6,738 nt of DNA from Candidatus Arcticimaribacter sp. (GCA_011526275.1 WTJP01000004.1:1-6738), one strand, 5' to 3'. Shown: positions 1-6,082, numbered from the stretch's first letter. Numbers and translations: made by a program. The notes: generated by a model not told the origin, from the letters alone.

Positions 1-275
1 AAGACTTCGATGAGGCGATTGGTGAAATGGTGCAATTTGTAAAAGAAAACCCCAACACATTGTTAGTAGTAACCGCCGATCATGAAACGGGAGGTTTAGG
101 ACTATCTGCTGGGAATGTAAAGAATTTTACTCCAAAGGGCGGTTTTGTAACTGGCGGACATACTGCTAGTATGGTTCCTGTATTTGCTATGGGCGTTGGG
201 GCAGAATCTTTCGCGGGTATATATGAAAACACCGCCATATTTGATAAAATGCTGGCGGTGCTCAATAAAAATTAA
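1..275 (+). CDS. Alkaline phosphatase, C-terminal fragment (5' end outside window)
   Basis: This is the last ~91 residues of a PhoA-family alkaline phosphatase, a metal-dependent phosphomonoesterase that normally acts in the periplasm or outside the cell to release phosphate from organic esters. The reading frame is open from base 3, so the gene starts upstream of the window. The visible part contains TADHETGG (bases 72-95), whose Asp and His correspond to the zinc ligands D369 and H370 of the E. coli enzyme, and GGHTA (His codon at 159-161), which corresponds to zinc ligand H412. The ending, with VPVFAMGVGAESFAG followed by ENTAIF, is the usual family C-terminus. The nucleophilic Ser and the remaining ligands lie outside the window and cannot be checked. 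It ends with TAA, 9 bases from the stop of the convergent gene. Family assignment is firm; a substrate preference cannot be read. Confidence 0.93.
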   Translation, partial: DFDEAIGEMVQFVKENPNTLLVVTADHETGGLGLSAGNVKNFTPKGGFVTGGHTASMVPVFAMGVGAESFAGIYENTAIFDKMLAVLNKN

Positions 276-287
276 ATCTGTGATTTA
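273..287. repeat. Small inverted repeat joining two convergent stop codons
   Basis: TAAATC (273-278), loop TGT, then GATTTA (282-287) forms a perfect 6-bp hairpin on either strand. Its outer bases are the stop codons of the alkaline phosphatase (TAA, 273-275) and of the convergent secreted protein (TAA on the minus strand, 285-287). It is the only structure between the two genes. The stem is AT-rich and short, and there is no clear T tract, so a role as a bidirectional terminator is possible but weakly supported. Confidence 0.3.
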
Positions 288-1289
288 TTTCGTGCGTGCT
301 GCGTCAATTACGTTTTTACGGAATTTTGCGTCATCTTCGATGATTTCAAAGAAACTTTCAACAAACGTATAAGCTTCGCTAAACTCTTTCGGACTGTCAA
401 AGTCAGCTTCATAGGTCTTCATCAAGTCAAACATGGCTTGCTTTTGACCCACAAACACATCTCTAACTTTAAAAAATTCCTCGTCCTTACGTTTGAATCC
501 GCGGTACTTGCGATCACGAATATTTTTGATCCCCAAGGTTTCATTTACCACGGCATAACTTGGGTTGATGAATCCTGACATGTCAAAGTCATAAGGTAAC
601 GGAATGATTTTTTTACCAGCGTAGAGTAATTTCCCATTGTGTTGGTAAGCCACCGAGAAATCTGTGTTTCCAATCATGTATTGAAACATAGCGTTGCGAA
701 TAGAAGCATCACTGTCCATGGCCATGGGATGGATGTAGCGTTCGAACACCTGTCCGCCATGACGCTTTGCTACTTTTTTATCGTCTTCGATCAAAAAGGC
801 GTTGATGGTTTCTGTTTCTGTTTTCTTTTTATTTTGATCGGTAAACTCAACCGATAAACGACGTGTTTTGAAGTGATAAGGTGTTACCAGTTCAAAAAGC
901 TTGTACACCATCAGTTCTTTTAAGATGTTGTCGTTTTTGTCGCTTTGCTTTAAACAAGGAAGGACCAATTTCAACTTCTTTTGACCTTCAAAAACGGTTT
1001 CTTTGGTTTGCTTCTTCTTTAAATCCACTTTTACCGGTGGGTAGTAGCAAGTTGCACGTCTAAAGTTTCCTCTAGCGCGAATTCCAATCTCCATTTCTTT
1101 CCACTCTCCGTCTACTTTGTACTGGAAAGGAGTGTCGAAATAAATAGTGTCGTTGTTGCTTTTGCGCAATTTCTTGGGCGAGAATGCAATTTTCGCATCC
1201 ATGCTACCAGTTTCGGCAAAAAGCCCTTTTTCTGCTTCCTGTGCGAACATTAATGAAGCGCAAAAGAATAGAGTAATGAATTGTTTCAT
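285..1289 (-). CDS. Secreted CotH-kinase-like protein (putative)
   Basis: A 334-residue protein, normally annotated as hypothetical. It begins with a Sec signal peptide (MKQFITLFFCASLMFA, cleavage likely near AQ/EA), so it should be periplasmic or exported. The mature part contains RARGNFRR (residues ~71-78), a region of conserved spacing ending in LKELMVYKLFELV (~123-135), then IGNTDFSVAYQHN (~206-218) and IPLPYDFDMSG (~229-239). This order (RGN motif, GNxD...HN, then DxD) matches CotH-family atypical kinases, where the first Asp plays the catalytic role and the DxD Asp binds metal-ATP. Kinase activity here is inference from motif order only. I chose the ATG at 1289 because an upstream TTG (1298) only adds three residues in front of a perfect signal peptide. 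No Shine-Dalgarno sequence is visible, as usual in Bacteroidota. The gene is convergent with the alkaline phosphatase and divergent from the bestrophin-like gene. Confidence 0.85.
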   Translation of the reverse strand: MKQFITLFFCASLMFAQEAEKGLFAETGSMDAKIAFSPKKLRKSNNDTIYFDTPFQYKVDGEWKEMEIGIRARGNFRRATCYYPPVKVDLKKKQTKETVFEGQKKLKLVLPCLKQSDKNDNILKELMVYKLFELVTPYHFKTRRLSVEFTDQNKKKTETETINAFLIEDDKKVAKRHGGQVFERYIHPMAMDSDASIRNAMFQYMIGNTDFSVAYQHNGKLLYAGKKIIPLPYDFDMSGFINPSYAVVNETLGIKNIRDRKYRGFKRKDEEFFKVRDVFVGQKQAMFDLMKTYEADFDSPKEFSEAYTFVESFFEIIEDDAKFRKNVIDAARTK

Positions 1290-1339
1290 ATATTGCAATA
1301 GATATAATTAATAATCACTATAAAGTTAAAAATAATCTC

Positions 1340-1369
1340 CAAAGTGAATCAGTATTTCTCAATAATCAA
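1340..1369 (-). promoter_or_regulatory. Candidate Bacteroidota promoter for the CotH-like gene
   Basis: On the minus strand TTG (1369-1367) is followed by 19 bases and then TCACTTTG (1347-1340). The flavobacterial sigma-A consensus is TTG, a spacer of about 17-23, then TAnnTTTG, so this differs by one base in the -7 box. Transcription would start near 1333, about 45 bases ahead of the ATG at 1289. The site overlaps the first codons of the divergent gene at 1344, which would make the two promoters compete if both are used. The call rests on a pattern match only. Confidence 0.3.
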
Positions 1370-2078
1370 CCAGCGTACCTTATACACCATGATCATCTCC
1401 GTAGCAGTTCCCTACATCTGTTACAGTAAAAAAATAATTTACAATATCGACCTTACCCTCATCAGTATAGCTATAATTTTTCCTTTGGTTTTTGCTATTC
1501 GCGGTGCGTTTAGACGCCGTGAAAAGGCCTTGGAACACTTAAGTAAAACCAAAAGTGCACTCTTAGCAATTGAGTATTCTTTTATGGGGAGTAAAATGAA
1601 TGATACTGAAAAAGCAGAAGGAATTCAAAAAACACATGCCATTACCGATCGCTTGGTAGAACATTTGGACGGGAGAACCCCTGAAAAAAATGAGCTCAAT
1701 GCTGCCTTCCAAGACCTAATCGATTATATGGACAACAACACAGAAGCTGTGGGAAAAAGCGTTAAGCAAAAGGCCTACAGTTTTTTACAAAAAGTTCACG
1801 AAGGAATTGAAAACACCTTGGCGATTCACACCCACCGAACGCCCATTAGCTTGAAAGCCTACTGTAAAATTTTCATCTATATTTTCCCGTTGATCTACAC
1901 GCCTACTATCATCAATAAAATTGGTCTTGAAAACCCAGAGTGGTTGACCTATTTTGTGGTAATCTTAAGTGAGTTTATTCTAATATCGCTTTACAATATT
2001 CAAGATGATATGGAATATCCTTTCGACCAACAAGGGCTTGATGATATCCGCTTAGACGACTTTCGCGCTAAAAAATAG
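1344..2078 (+). CDS. Bestrophin-like membrane protein
   Basis: A 244-residue integral membrane protein with hydrophobic segments at about 12-27, 35-53, 173-192 and 199-217, and a long hydrophilic helical stretch between the second and third (about 55-170). This two-plus-two arrangement is that of bestrophin-family (RFP-TM) channels. The segment after helix 2, FAIRGAFRRREKALEHL, sits where bestrophins have their conserved RxxxAYxR stretch. The C-terminal IQDDMEYPFDQQGLDDIRLDD parts (219-239) resemble the hallmark family ending with E-x-PF and a following D-D-x-x-LD. Bacterial homologues form pentameric ion channels; conductance here is inferred, and the protein is shorter and more divergent than typical members. 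The start is GTG at 1344; the only downstream Met candidate, at residue 16, would remove part of helix 1. No Shine-Dalgarno sequence is visible. The last 11 bases overlap a tiny ORF on the opposite strand. Confidence 0.85.
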   Translation: MNQYFSIINQRTLYTMIISVAVPYICYSKKIIYNIDLTLISIAIIFPLVFAIRGAFRRREKALEHLSKTKSALLAIEYSFMGSKMNDTEKAEGIQKTHAITDRLVEHLDGRTPEKNELNAAFQDLIDYMDNNTEAVGKSVKQKAYSFLQKVHEGIENTLAIHTHRTPISLKAYCKIFIYIFPLIYTPTIINKIGLENPEWLTYFVVILSEFILISLYNIQDDMEYPFDQQGLDDIRLDDFRAKK

Positions 2079-2190
2079 AAGAGCGAAAGACAAACAATAC
2101 CAATAATATAGTTCCGACAAGGAAGCAAGCGCAGCCGGTAAACAAACAACCGCTGAAAGCTTCTTTTCCTCTAATCATTTCCTCGCGCAT
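2068..2190 (-). CDS. Small Cys-rich single-pass membrane protein (putative, 40 aa)
   Basis: An ATG-to-TAG reading frame of 40 codons. The N-terminus is charged (MREEMIRGKEAF) and is followed by SGCLFTGCACF and a run of about 16 hydrophobic residues (FLVGTILLVLFVF), ending with RSSIF. Three cysteines (19-position region: C15, C20, C22) sit at the start of the membrane segment. I do not recognise a family. The start lies 3 bases beyond the stop of the upstream small ORF (2194-2310), in the same frame, so it is either a second gene translated by coupling or the second half of one interrupted gene. The end overlaps the convergent bestrophin-like gene by 11 bases. A compositional accident is possible, but a charged-then-hydrophobic layout with a good start codon argues for a real small protein. 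Confidence 0.45.
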   Translation of the reverse strand: MREEMIRGKEAFSGCLFTGCACFLVGTILLVLFVFRSSIF

Positions 2191-2193
2191 GGG

Positions 2194-2310
2194 CTAATTT
2201 TGCATGGGTTCAAAGTAAACTCGTATGCTTTCCCAAAGGCGATAAATCAGTCCTATTGCTGTGAGCAAGAGGAGAAAAAACCGTATGATTTGTCGCTTTG
2301 AATAGTGCAT
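2194..2310 (-). CDS. Small single-pass membrane protein (putative, 38 aa)
   Basis: An ATG-to-TAG reading frame of 38 codons. A basic N-terminus (MHYSKRQIIR) precedes a hydrophobic helix (FFLLLLTAIGLIY, residues 11-23) and a short amphipathic tail (RLWESIRVYFEPMQN). This is the usual form of a small inner-membrane protein with the N-terminus in the cytoplasm, following the positive-inside rule. I do not recognise a family. The ATG lies only about 8 bases downstream of the stem of the tRNA-Leu terminator, leaving no room for its own promoter, so expression would need read-through from the tRNA transcript or a promoter inside the tRNA gene. Codon TAG (2196-2194) ends the frame; CCC and then the ATG of the next small ORF follow in the same frame. 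Confidence 0.45.
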   Translation of the reverse strand: MHYSKRQIIRFFLLLLTAIGLIYRLWESIRVYFEPMQN

Positions 2311-2344
2311 ATAAAAACAAAACCCCTGCAGTAGCAGAGGTTTT
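2311..2344 (-). terminator. Intrinsic terminator of the tRNA-Leu gene
   Basis: Bases 2319-2329 and 2334-2344 form an 11-bp stem with a 4-base loop. Position 2325/2338 is a C-A mismatch when read on the plus strand but a G-U wobble pair on the minus strand, and on the minus strand the stem is followed by GTTTTTAT (2318-2311). Both points say that it works for minus-strand transcription, ending the tRNA transcript 4 bases after the mature 3' end begins its trailer. The flanking A and T runs in the stem would also give a weaker plus-strand signal for the bestrophin-like gene, more than 200 bases after its stop. Confidence 0.8.
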
Positions 2345-2347
2345 AAG

Positions 2348-2429
2348 TGCGGGTGAAGGGACTCGAACCCCCACGCCGTGAAGCACTAGATCCTAAATCT
2401 AGCGTGTCTACCAATTTCACCACACCCGC
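2348..2429 (-). tRNA. tRNA-Leu, anticodon UAG
   Basis: An 82-base class II tRNA on the minus strand. The 7-bp acceptor stem pairs GCGGGTG (2429-2423) with CACCCGC (2355-2349), with discriminator A at 2348, which is the identity base expected for leucine. The anticodon stem CTAGA/TCTAG encloses the loop TTTAGGA, giving anticodon TAG, which reads CUA and, by wobble, other CUN codons. The D-arm carries the AAATTGGTAGACAC form typical of tRNA-Leu, there is a long variable arm (TGCTTCACGGCGT region), and the T-arm has GGTTCGAGTCC. CCA is not encoded: the bases after the discriminator are CTT, so CCA must be added enzymatically. Promoter and terminator are both adjacent. Confidence 0.97.
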
Positions 2430-2448
2430 AGTTGGTTTTAGACGGGCA

Positions 2449-2456
2449 CAAATATA
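2449..2456 (-). promoter_or_regulatory. -7 box of the tRNA-Leu promoter
   Basis: On the minus strand this is TATATTTG, an exact match to the Bacteroidota primary-sigma -7 consensus TAnnTTTG. It ends 20 bases before the first base of the mature tRNA (2429), which fits initiation about 5-8 bases after the box with a short 5' leader. The -33 side is very AT-rich (2460-2490) but has no clean TTG at the expected spacing. Confidence 0.6.
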
Positions 2457-2532
2457 GGTAAGTTTTTATAAAATTTATTTTTTACTTGCATAAAAACTCA
2501 AATCTTTGTGAGAAGCAACAAAAGCTATAATT

Positions 2533-3915
2533 ATGGTTGAATTAACAGCAAACGAAAAAGAAAACTACCTCAACGAGTTAATTGAATTACTAAAAATCCC
2601 ATCCATTAGTGCCGATAGCGCCTTCGCCAAAGATGTAGAAGCTGCGGCTGCTTGGGTAGCCAGTGCCTTAGAGAAAGCTGGAGCAGAAAAAGTAGAGATT
2701 GTTCCAACACCGGGTTACCCTATTGTGTATGGTGAGAAAATAATTGATCCTAATTTACCCACTGTTTTGGTCTATGGCCATTATGACGTTCAACCACCCG
2801 ATCCGCTAGAACTTTGGGACAGTCCAGCTTTTGAACCAGTAATCAAGACAACCCCGCTGCATCCCGATGGTGCCATTTTTGCTCGAGGAGCATGCGATGA
2901 CAAAGGGCAAATGTACATGCACATTAAAGCCTTTGAGTGGATGATGAAACACAACCAACTCCATTGTAACGTGAAGTTTATGATTGAAGGAGAAGAAGAA
3001 GTTGGAAGTGATAATTTGGAAGGTTTTATTCGCGAGCACAAAGACCGTTTGACCAGTGACGTGATTTTGATTTCAGACACCGGTATGATTAGTAACGAAC
3101 AGCCGTCCATTACTACAGGGCTTCGTGGTTTGTCCTACATGGAAGTAACGGTTACTGGTCCTAACCGAGACTTACACTCTGGATTGTATGGAGGGGCAGT
3201 TGCTAATCCAATCAATATTTTAGCCCAGATGATTGCTTCACTTCAAGACGAGCAACAACGTATTACCATTCCTGGTTTTTATGACAAGGTGCTTGAACTT
3301 TCTAAGGAAGAACGTGCAGAGATGGCAAAAGCCCCCTTCGATTTAGAAGACTATAAAAAATCAATTGGCTTAAGTGATATTCACGGGGAAGAAGGCTATA
3401 CAACTTCTGAACGTCAATCCATTCGCCCCACCTTAGACGTAAATGGAATTTGGGGCGGTTATACTGGCGAAGGAGCAAAAACGGTAATTCCGAGTAAAGC
3501 ACACGCGAAAATCTCCATGCGTTTGGTTCCTAACCAAAACTGGGAAGAAATTGGGCAGCTATTTGAAAAACACTTTCAATCGATTGCCCCAAAAAGTGTT
3601 CATGTAGAGGTAACTACTCACCACGGTGGAACACCTTATGTGACTCCTATCGACAACATTGGCTACCGTGCTGCTCACAAAGCCTATGCAACGAGCTTTG
3701 GCGTTGAGCCTTTCCCACAACGCGGCGGAGGGAGTATTCCCATTGTACCGCTCTTTGAAGAAGTTTTAGGGGTGAAAAGTGTGCTCATGGGCTTTGGTTT
3801 AGACACCGATGCCATCCACTCTCCCAATGAACATTTTGGGCTCTTTAATTTCTACAAGGGGATTGAAACTATTCCGTTGTTTTACAAGAATTATGCAGCC
3901 TTAGCCAAAGAATAA
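2533..3915 (+). CDS. M20 family metallodipeptidase
   Basis: A 460-residue cytosolic zinc peptidase of the M20 family, closest in motif layout to the carnosinase/CNDP-type dipeptidases, which cleave dipeptides into free amino acids. All expected catalytic elements are present: GHYDVQPPDPLELW with metal ligand H83 and catalytic-helper D85; ARGACDDKG with bridging D122; IEGEEEVGS with general base E155 and ligand E156; SDTG with D182; and DAIHSPNE with H429. The lid/dimerisation domain occupies roughly residues 195-380 and carries RDLHSGLYGG, whose H215 matches the histidine that reaches into the partner active site in this family. The length is typical. No signal peptide is present. The ATG at 2533 gives the normal N-terminus (a helix followed by IPSIS). 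The gene stands alone; its TAA abuts the stop codon of the convergent hemW. The exact substrate cannot be told from sequence. Confidence 0.96.
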   Translation: MVELTANEKENYLNELIELLKIPSISADSAFAKDVEAAAAWVASALEKAGAEKVEIVPTPGYPIVYGEKIIDPNLPTVLVYGHYDVQPPDPLELWDSPAFEPVIKTTPLHPDGAIFARGACDDKGQMYMHIKAFEWMMKHNQLHCNVKFMIEGEEEVGSDNLEGFIREHKDRLTSDVILISDTGMISNEQPSITTGLRGLSYMEVTVTGPNRDLHSGLYGGAVANPINILAQMIASLQDEQQRITIPGFYDKVLELSKEERAEMAKAPFDLEDYKKSIGLSDIHGEEGYTTSERQSIRPTLDVNGIWGGYTGEGAKTVIPSKAHAKISMRLVPNQNWEEIGQLFEKHFQSIAPKSVHVEVTTHHGGTPYVTPIDNIGYRAAHKAYATSFGVEPFPQRGGGSIPIVPLFEEVLGVKSVLMGFGLDTDAIHSPNEHFGLFNFYKGIETIPLFYKNYAALAKE

Positions 3916-5046
3916 TCAAAGATTAAGCAAGAATAAATCGGAGGCAATTCCGTCGACCAAGAATTTCGCTTTTTTGGTCACTTTCACCACATCACCATCC
4001 CAATAAAGGTGCTGTACCATGAGGTGTTTCTCCACTTGCTCTTCAAAAAGTTGGGCAAATTTATCGCCAAACTGTTGCTGAATGTCATGTAACGCTACTC
4101 CTTCGGCGGTGCGGAGTCCTGTCATGACAAACTCGTTGTAGCGATCGATTTTTGTCAACTGCTCCCTTTCAAGGGGCAACTCTCCCGCATTGAGTTTATT
4201 GATGTACAATTTGTTATTCGAAAGGTTCCAACTGCGTTGGTTTTGATAATAACTGTGGGCCGAAGGTCCTATCCCCAAATAAGGTTTCCCTTGCCAATAT
4301 GAAGTATTATTGACCGAACGAAAACCGGGGAAAGCAAAACTGGATAATTCATAATGATCGTACCCTTCCTCGGTTAAGGTCTCGACCAAATAATCAAATT
4401 GCTGAACGGTCATTTCCTCAGCTAATAGTTGCACTTGCTGCTCTTTCACCTGTTTTGCCAAGACTGTTTTTGGCTCCACCGTTAATGCATAACTCGAAAT
4501 ATGAGAGGGTTGAAAAGACAAAGCTGTGTTAATGTTCTTCTCCCAACTATCCATCGTACTTCCGGGAACGCCATAAATGAGGTCCAAGGAAAAATTAGCA
4601 AAATGCTGTTGTACACGTTCTAAAACGCTAAAGGCTTGTTCCGCATTGTGAGCGCGATTCATAGCACTTAATTCTTCGGGGATAAAGCTCTGTATGCCTA
4701 CACTAAGCCGGTTTACACCTACCGCTTTTATCTGCTCGAAATAACCTTCGTAATAATCGTCGGGATTCATTTCGAGTGTAATTTCAGCTTGCTCATTCAC
4801 TGTAAAATGATCTCGAACCGAGCTAATGAGATTTCCTATTTCCTCTGGGGAGAGCAAAGAAGGTGTCCCTCCGCCGAAATAAATACTGTTTAAAGGGGTT
4901 GCGGGCAATTCATTCGTTCTAAGACTCAGTTCTTTTTTCAAAGCTTCCATTAACTCAGCTTTGTGTTTTAGTGAGGTAGAGAAATGAAAGTTGCAATAAT
5001 GACAGGCTTGTTTACAAAACGGAATATGGAAGTAAACCCCACTCAT
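3916..5046 (-). CDS. hemW: Radical SAM haem chaperone HemW
   Basis: A 376-residue radical S-adenosylmethionine protein. The N-terminal HIPFCKQACHYCNF carries the CxxxCxxC cluster motif (C11, C15, C18), which binds the [4Fe-4S] cluster. Further family blocks are YFGGGTPSLL (56-65, SAM binding), LEMNPDD (91-97), RLSVGIQSF (113-121), DLIYGVPG (155-162), HYELSSFA (231-238), and WQGKPYLGIGPSAHS (251-265), followed by the C-terminal HemN_C region with RYNEFVMTGLRTAEGV (302-317). HemW proteins were long misannotated as oxygen-independent coproporphyrinogen III oxidase; the absence of a fourth Cys after the cluster motif and the GGGTPSLL/GIGPSAHS pattern point to HemW, which binds haem and delivers it to respiratory enzymes. 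It is the last gene of a three-gene operon: its ATG follows the ruvC stop directly (TAAATG, no spacer), so translation is probably coupled. Confidence 0.95.
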   Translation of the reverse strand: MSGVYFHIPFCKQACHYCNFHFSTSLKHKAELMEALKKELSLRTNELPATPLNSIYFGGGTPSLLSPEEIGNLISSVRDHFTVNEQAEITLEMNPDDYYEGYFEQIKAVGVNRLSVGIQSFIPEELSAMNRAHNAEQAFSVLERVQQHFANFSLDLIYGVPGSTMDSWEKNINTALSFQPSHISSYALTVEPKTVLAKQVKEQQVQLLAEEMTVQQFDYLVETLTEEGYDHYELSSFAFPGFRSVNNTSYWQGKPYLGIGPSAHSYYQNQRSWNLSNNKLYINKLNAGELPLEREQLTKIDRYNEFVMTGLRTAEGVALHDIQQQFGDKFAQLFEEQVEKHLMVQHLYWDGDVVKVTKKAKFLVDGIASDLFLLNL

Positions 5047-5595
5047 TTATTTGACTTTATTGGGGTTCTGAGTGACAAAAGCTTTCCAACCCGAGTATTG
5101 CTTTTGCTGTTGTGCTTTCCCTGAATTAAAAAAATGGCAAACTGCAGCCGCTAGACCATCGGTTGAATCTAAATTTTTAGGTAATTCTTTAAAGCGCAAC
5201 AAGCTTTGTAGCATTTTAGCCACCTGTTCTTTGCTGGCGTTTCCATTGCCTGTAATGGCCATTTTAATTTTTTTTGGGGAATACTCGGTAATCGGGATCC
5301 CACGAGAAAGACCTGCAGCCATGGCTACCCCTTGCGCACGCCCCAACTTGAGCATGGATTGAACGTTCTTCCCAAAGAACGGAGCTTCAATAGCAATTTC
5401 ATCGGGATGATAGTTGTCTATCAATTCGATGGTGCGTTCAAAGATCAGTTTTAACTTAAGGTAGTGATCACTGTATTTCGACAGCTGCAATTCATTGAGC
5501 TGAACCAACTGCATTTGTCCCTTCTTCACTTCGATCAAACCGAAACCCATGATGGTTGTTCCAGGATCGATGCCCAATATGATGCGTTCTGCCAT
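5047..5595 (-). CDS. ruvC: Crossover junction endodeoxyribonuclease RuvC
   Basis: A 182-residue Holliday-junction resolvase with an RNase-H-like fold. It works as a dimer with RuvAB to cut four-way junctions during homologous recombination and repair. The four acidic catalytic residues of the family are all present: D10 in GIDPGTT, E70 in IEAPFF, and D143 and D146 in DSTDGLAAAVCH. The KLGRAQGVAMAA segment is the conserved helix after the second active-site strand. The C-terminus runs about 10-15 residues beyond the final family helix as a basic tail (KAQQQKQYSGWKAFV). I chose the ATG at 5595, which follows the upstream gene's TAA by one base; a TTG at 5613 would add six residues and overlap that gene. 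ruvA and ruvB are not in the window, which is common in this phylum. hemW follows with no gap. Confidence 0.96.
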   Translation of the reverse strand: MAERIILGIDPGTTIMGFGLIEVKKGQMQLVQLNELQLSKYSDHYLKLKLIFERTIELIDNYHPDEIAIEAPFFGKNVQSMLKLGRAQGVAMAAGLSRGIPITEYSPKKIKMAITGNGNASKEQVAKMLQSLLRFKELPKNLDSTDGLAAAVCHFFNSGKAQQQKQYSGWKAFVTQNPNKVK

Positions 5596-5596
5596 T

Positions 5597-6082
5597 TTAT
5601 TGTGGATTGGCAATCACACGAATAGGTAATTTTAATTGACTATCTACCTTTACCCCAACATTGGTTTTTGTGGCGGGTAATGCGGTGGGCAAACTTTCAA
5701 TGGTTTCTTCTAAAAGTACGGACAACGATGGAATAGCGTCTAAAACAGTCGATGCATTTTCTATAGAAAGTAAGCTAATCTCCCCTTCTTTATCGATTTG
5801 AATTTCCAAAACGATTTCTTGGTCAATGGCTTGGTTGGAAACTAATTCCTGCGCATAGAGCGCGTTGTTTACCGTAGAAGAAATTGTGTTTTTAAAGCAC
5901 GAAAAACGGTCTTCTTCCGCCTCATCTTGACAACTTTCAAAGCCCGGGGTTTGATCTTCATCTGACCATTGGGATGCTTTTTTAATTTGTTGTGGCGTAT
6001 AGGTTGATGTGGAAAAATACTCACAGCCAACAAATAGAGAACTCAAAAGTAGTAGGTTGAAAAATAGAACAGGTGTCTTCAT
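5597..6082 (-). CDS. Putative lipoprotein with TonB-C-like domain
   Basis: A 161-residue probable lipoprotein. The signal peptide (MKTPVLFFNLLLLSSLFVGC) ends at a lipobox-like LFVG before C20; Phe at -3 is not the classic residue, so lipidation is likely rather than certain. After a Ser/Thr-rich linker comes FESCQDEAEEDRFSCF (48-63), with two cysteines (C51, C62). This recalls the P-x-x-P-G-C...CF block that precedes TonB-type domains in flavobacterial proteins. The rest (about 85-157: EIVLEIQIDKEGEIS, then IESLPTALPA and KLPIRV) follows the strand-helix-strand plan of the TonB C-terminal domain. No TonB membrane anchor is present, so it is not a classical energy transducer; its role is unknown. 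It is the first gene of the operon with ruvC and hemW, one base ahead of ruvC, and starts at an ATG without a clear Shine-Dalgarno sequence. Confidence 0.85.
   Translation of the reverse strand: MKTPVLFFNLLLLSSLFVGCEYFSTSTYTPQQIKKASQWSDEDQTPGFESCQDEAEEDRFSCFKNTISSTVNNALYAQELVSNQAIDQEIVLEIQIDKEGEISLLSIENASTVLDAIPSLSVLLEETIESLPTALPATKTNVGVKVDSQLKLPIRVIANPQ

Noticed and set aside
1290..1298. TTG start at 1298 for the CotH-like protein (337 aa)
   Set aside because: It only adds three residues ahead of a well-formed signal peptide that starts at the ATG at 1289.
2501..2508. AATCTTTG as a -7 box for the M20 dipeptidase
   Set aside because: The first base is off consensus and the nearest TTG (2486-2488) is only 12 bases upstream, too close for a Bacteroidota promoter.
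2790..3110. Open frames of 77-106 codons on the minus strand inside the M20 gene
   Set aside because: They lie wholly opposite a strongly conserved enzyme gene, and their translations show no domain or membrane pattern.
5072..5362. 96-codon plus-strand frame opposite ruvC
   Set aside because: It is a shadow of the ruvC codons; its Cys/Ala-rich translation mirrors the sense-strand Gln/Gly-rich segments.
5596..5613. TTG start at 5613 for RuvC (188 aa)
   Set aside because: It would overlap the lipoprotein gene by 17 bases; the ATG at 5595 is one base after that gene's stop and gives the normal family N-terminus.
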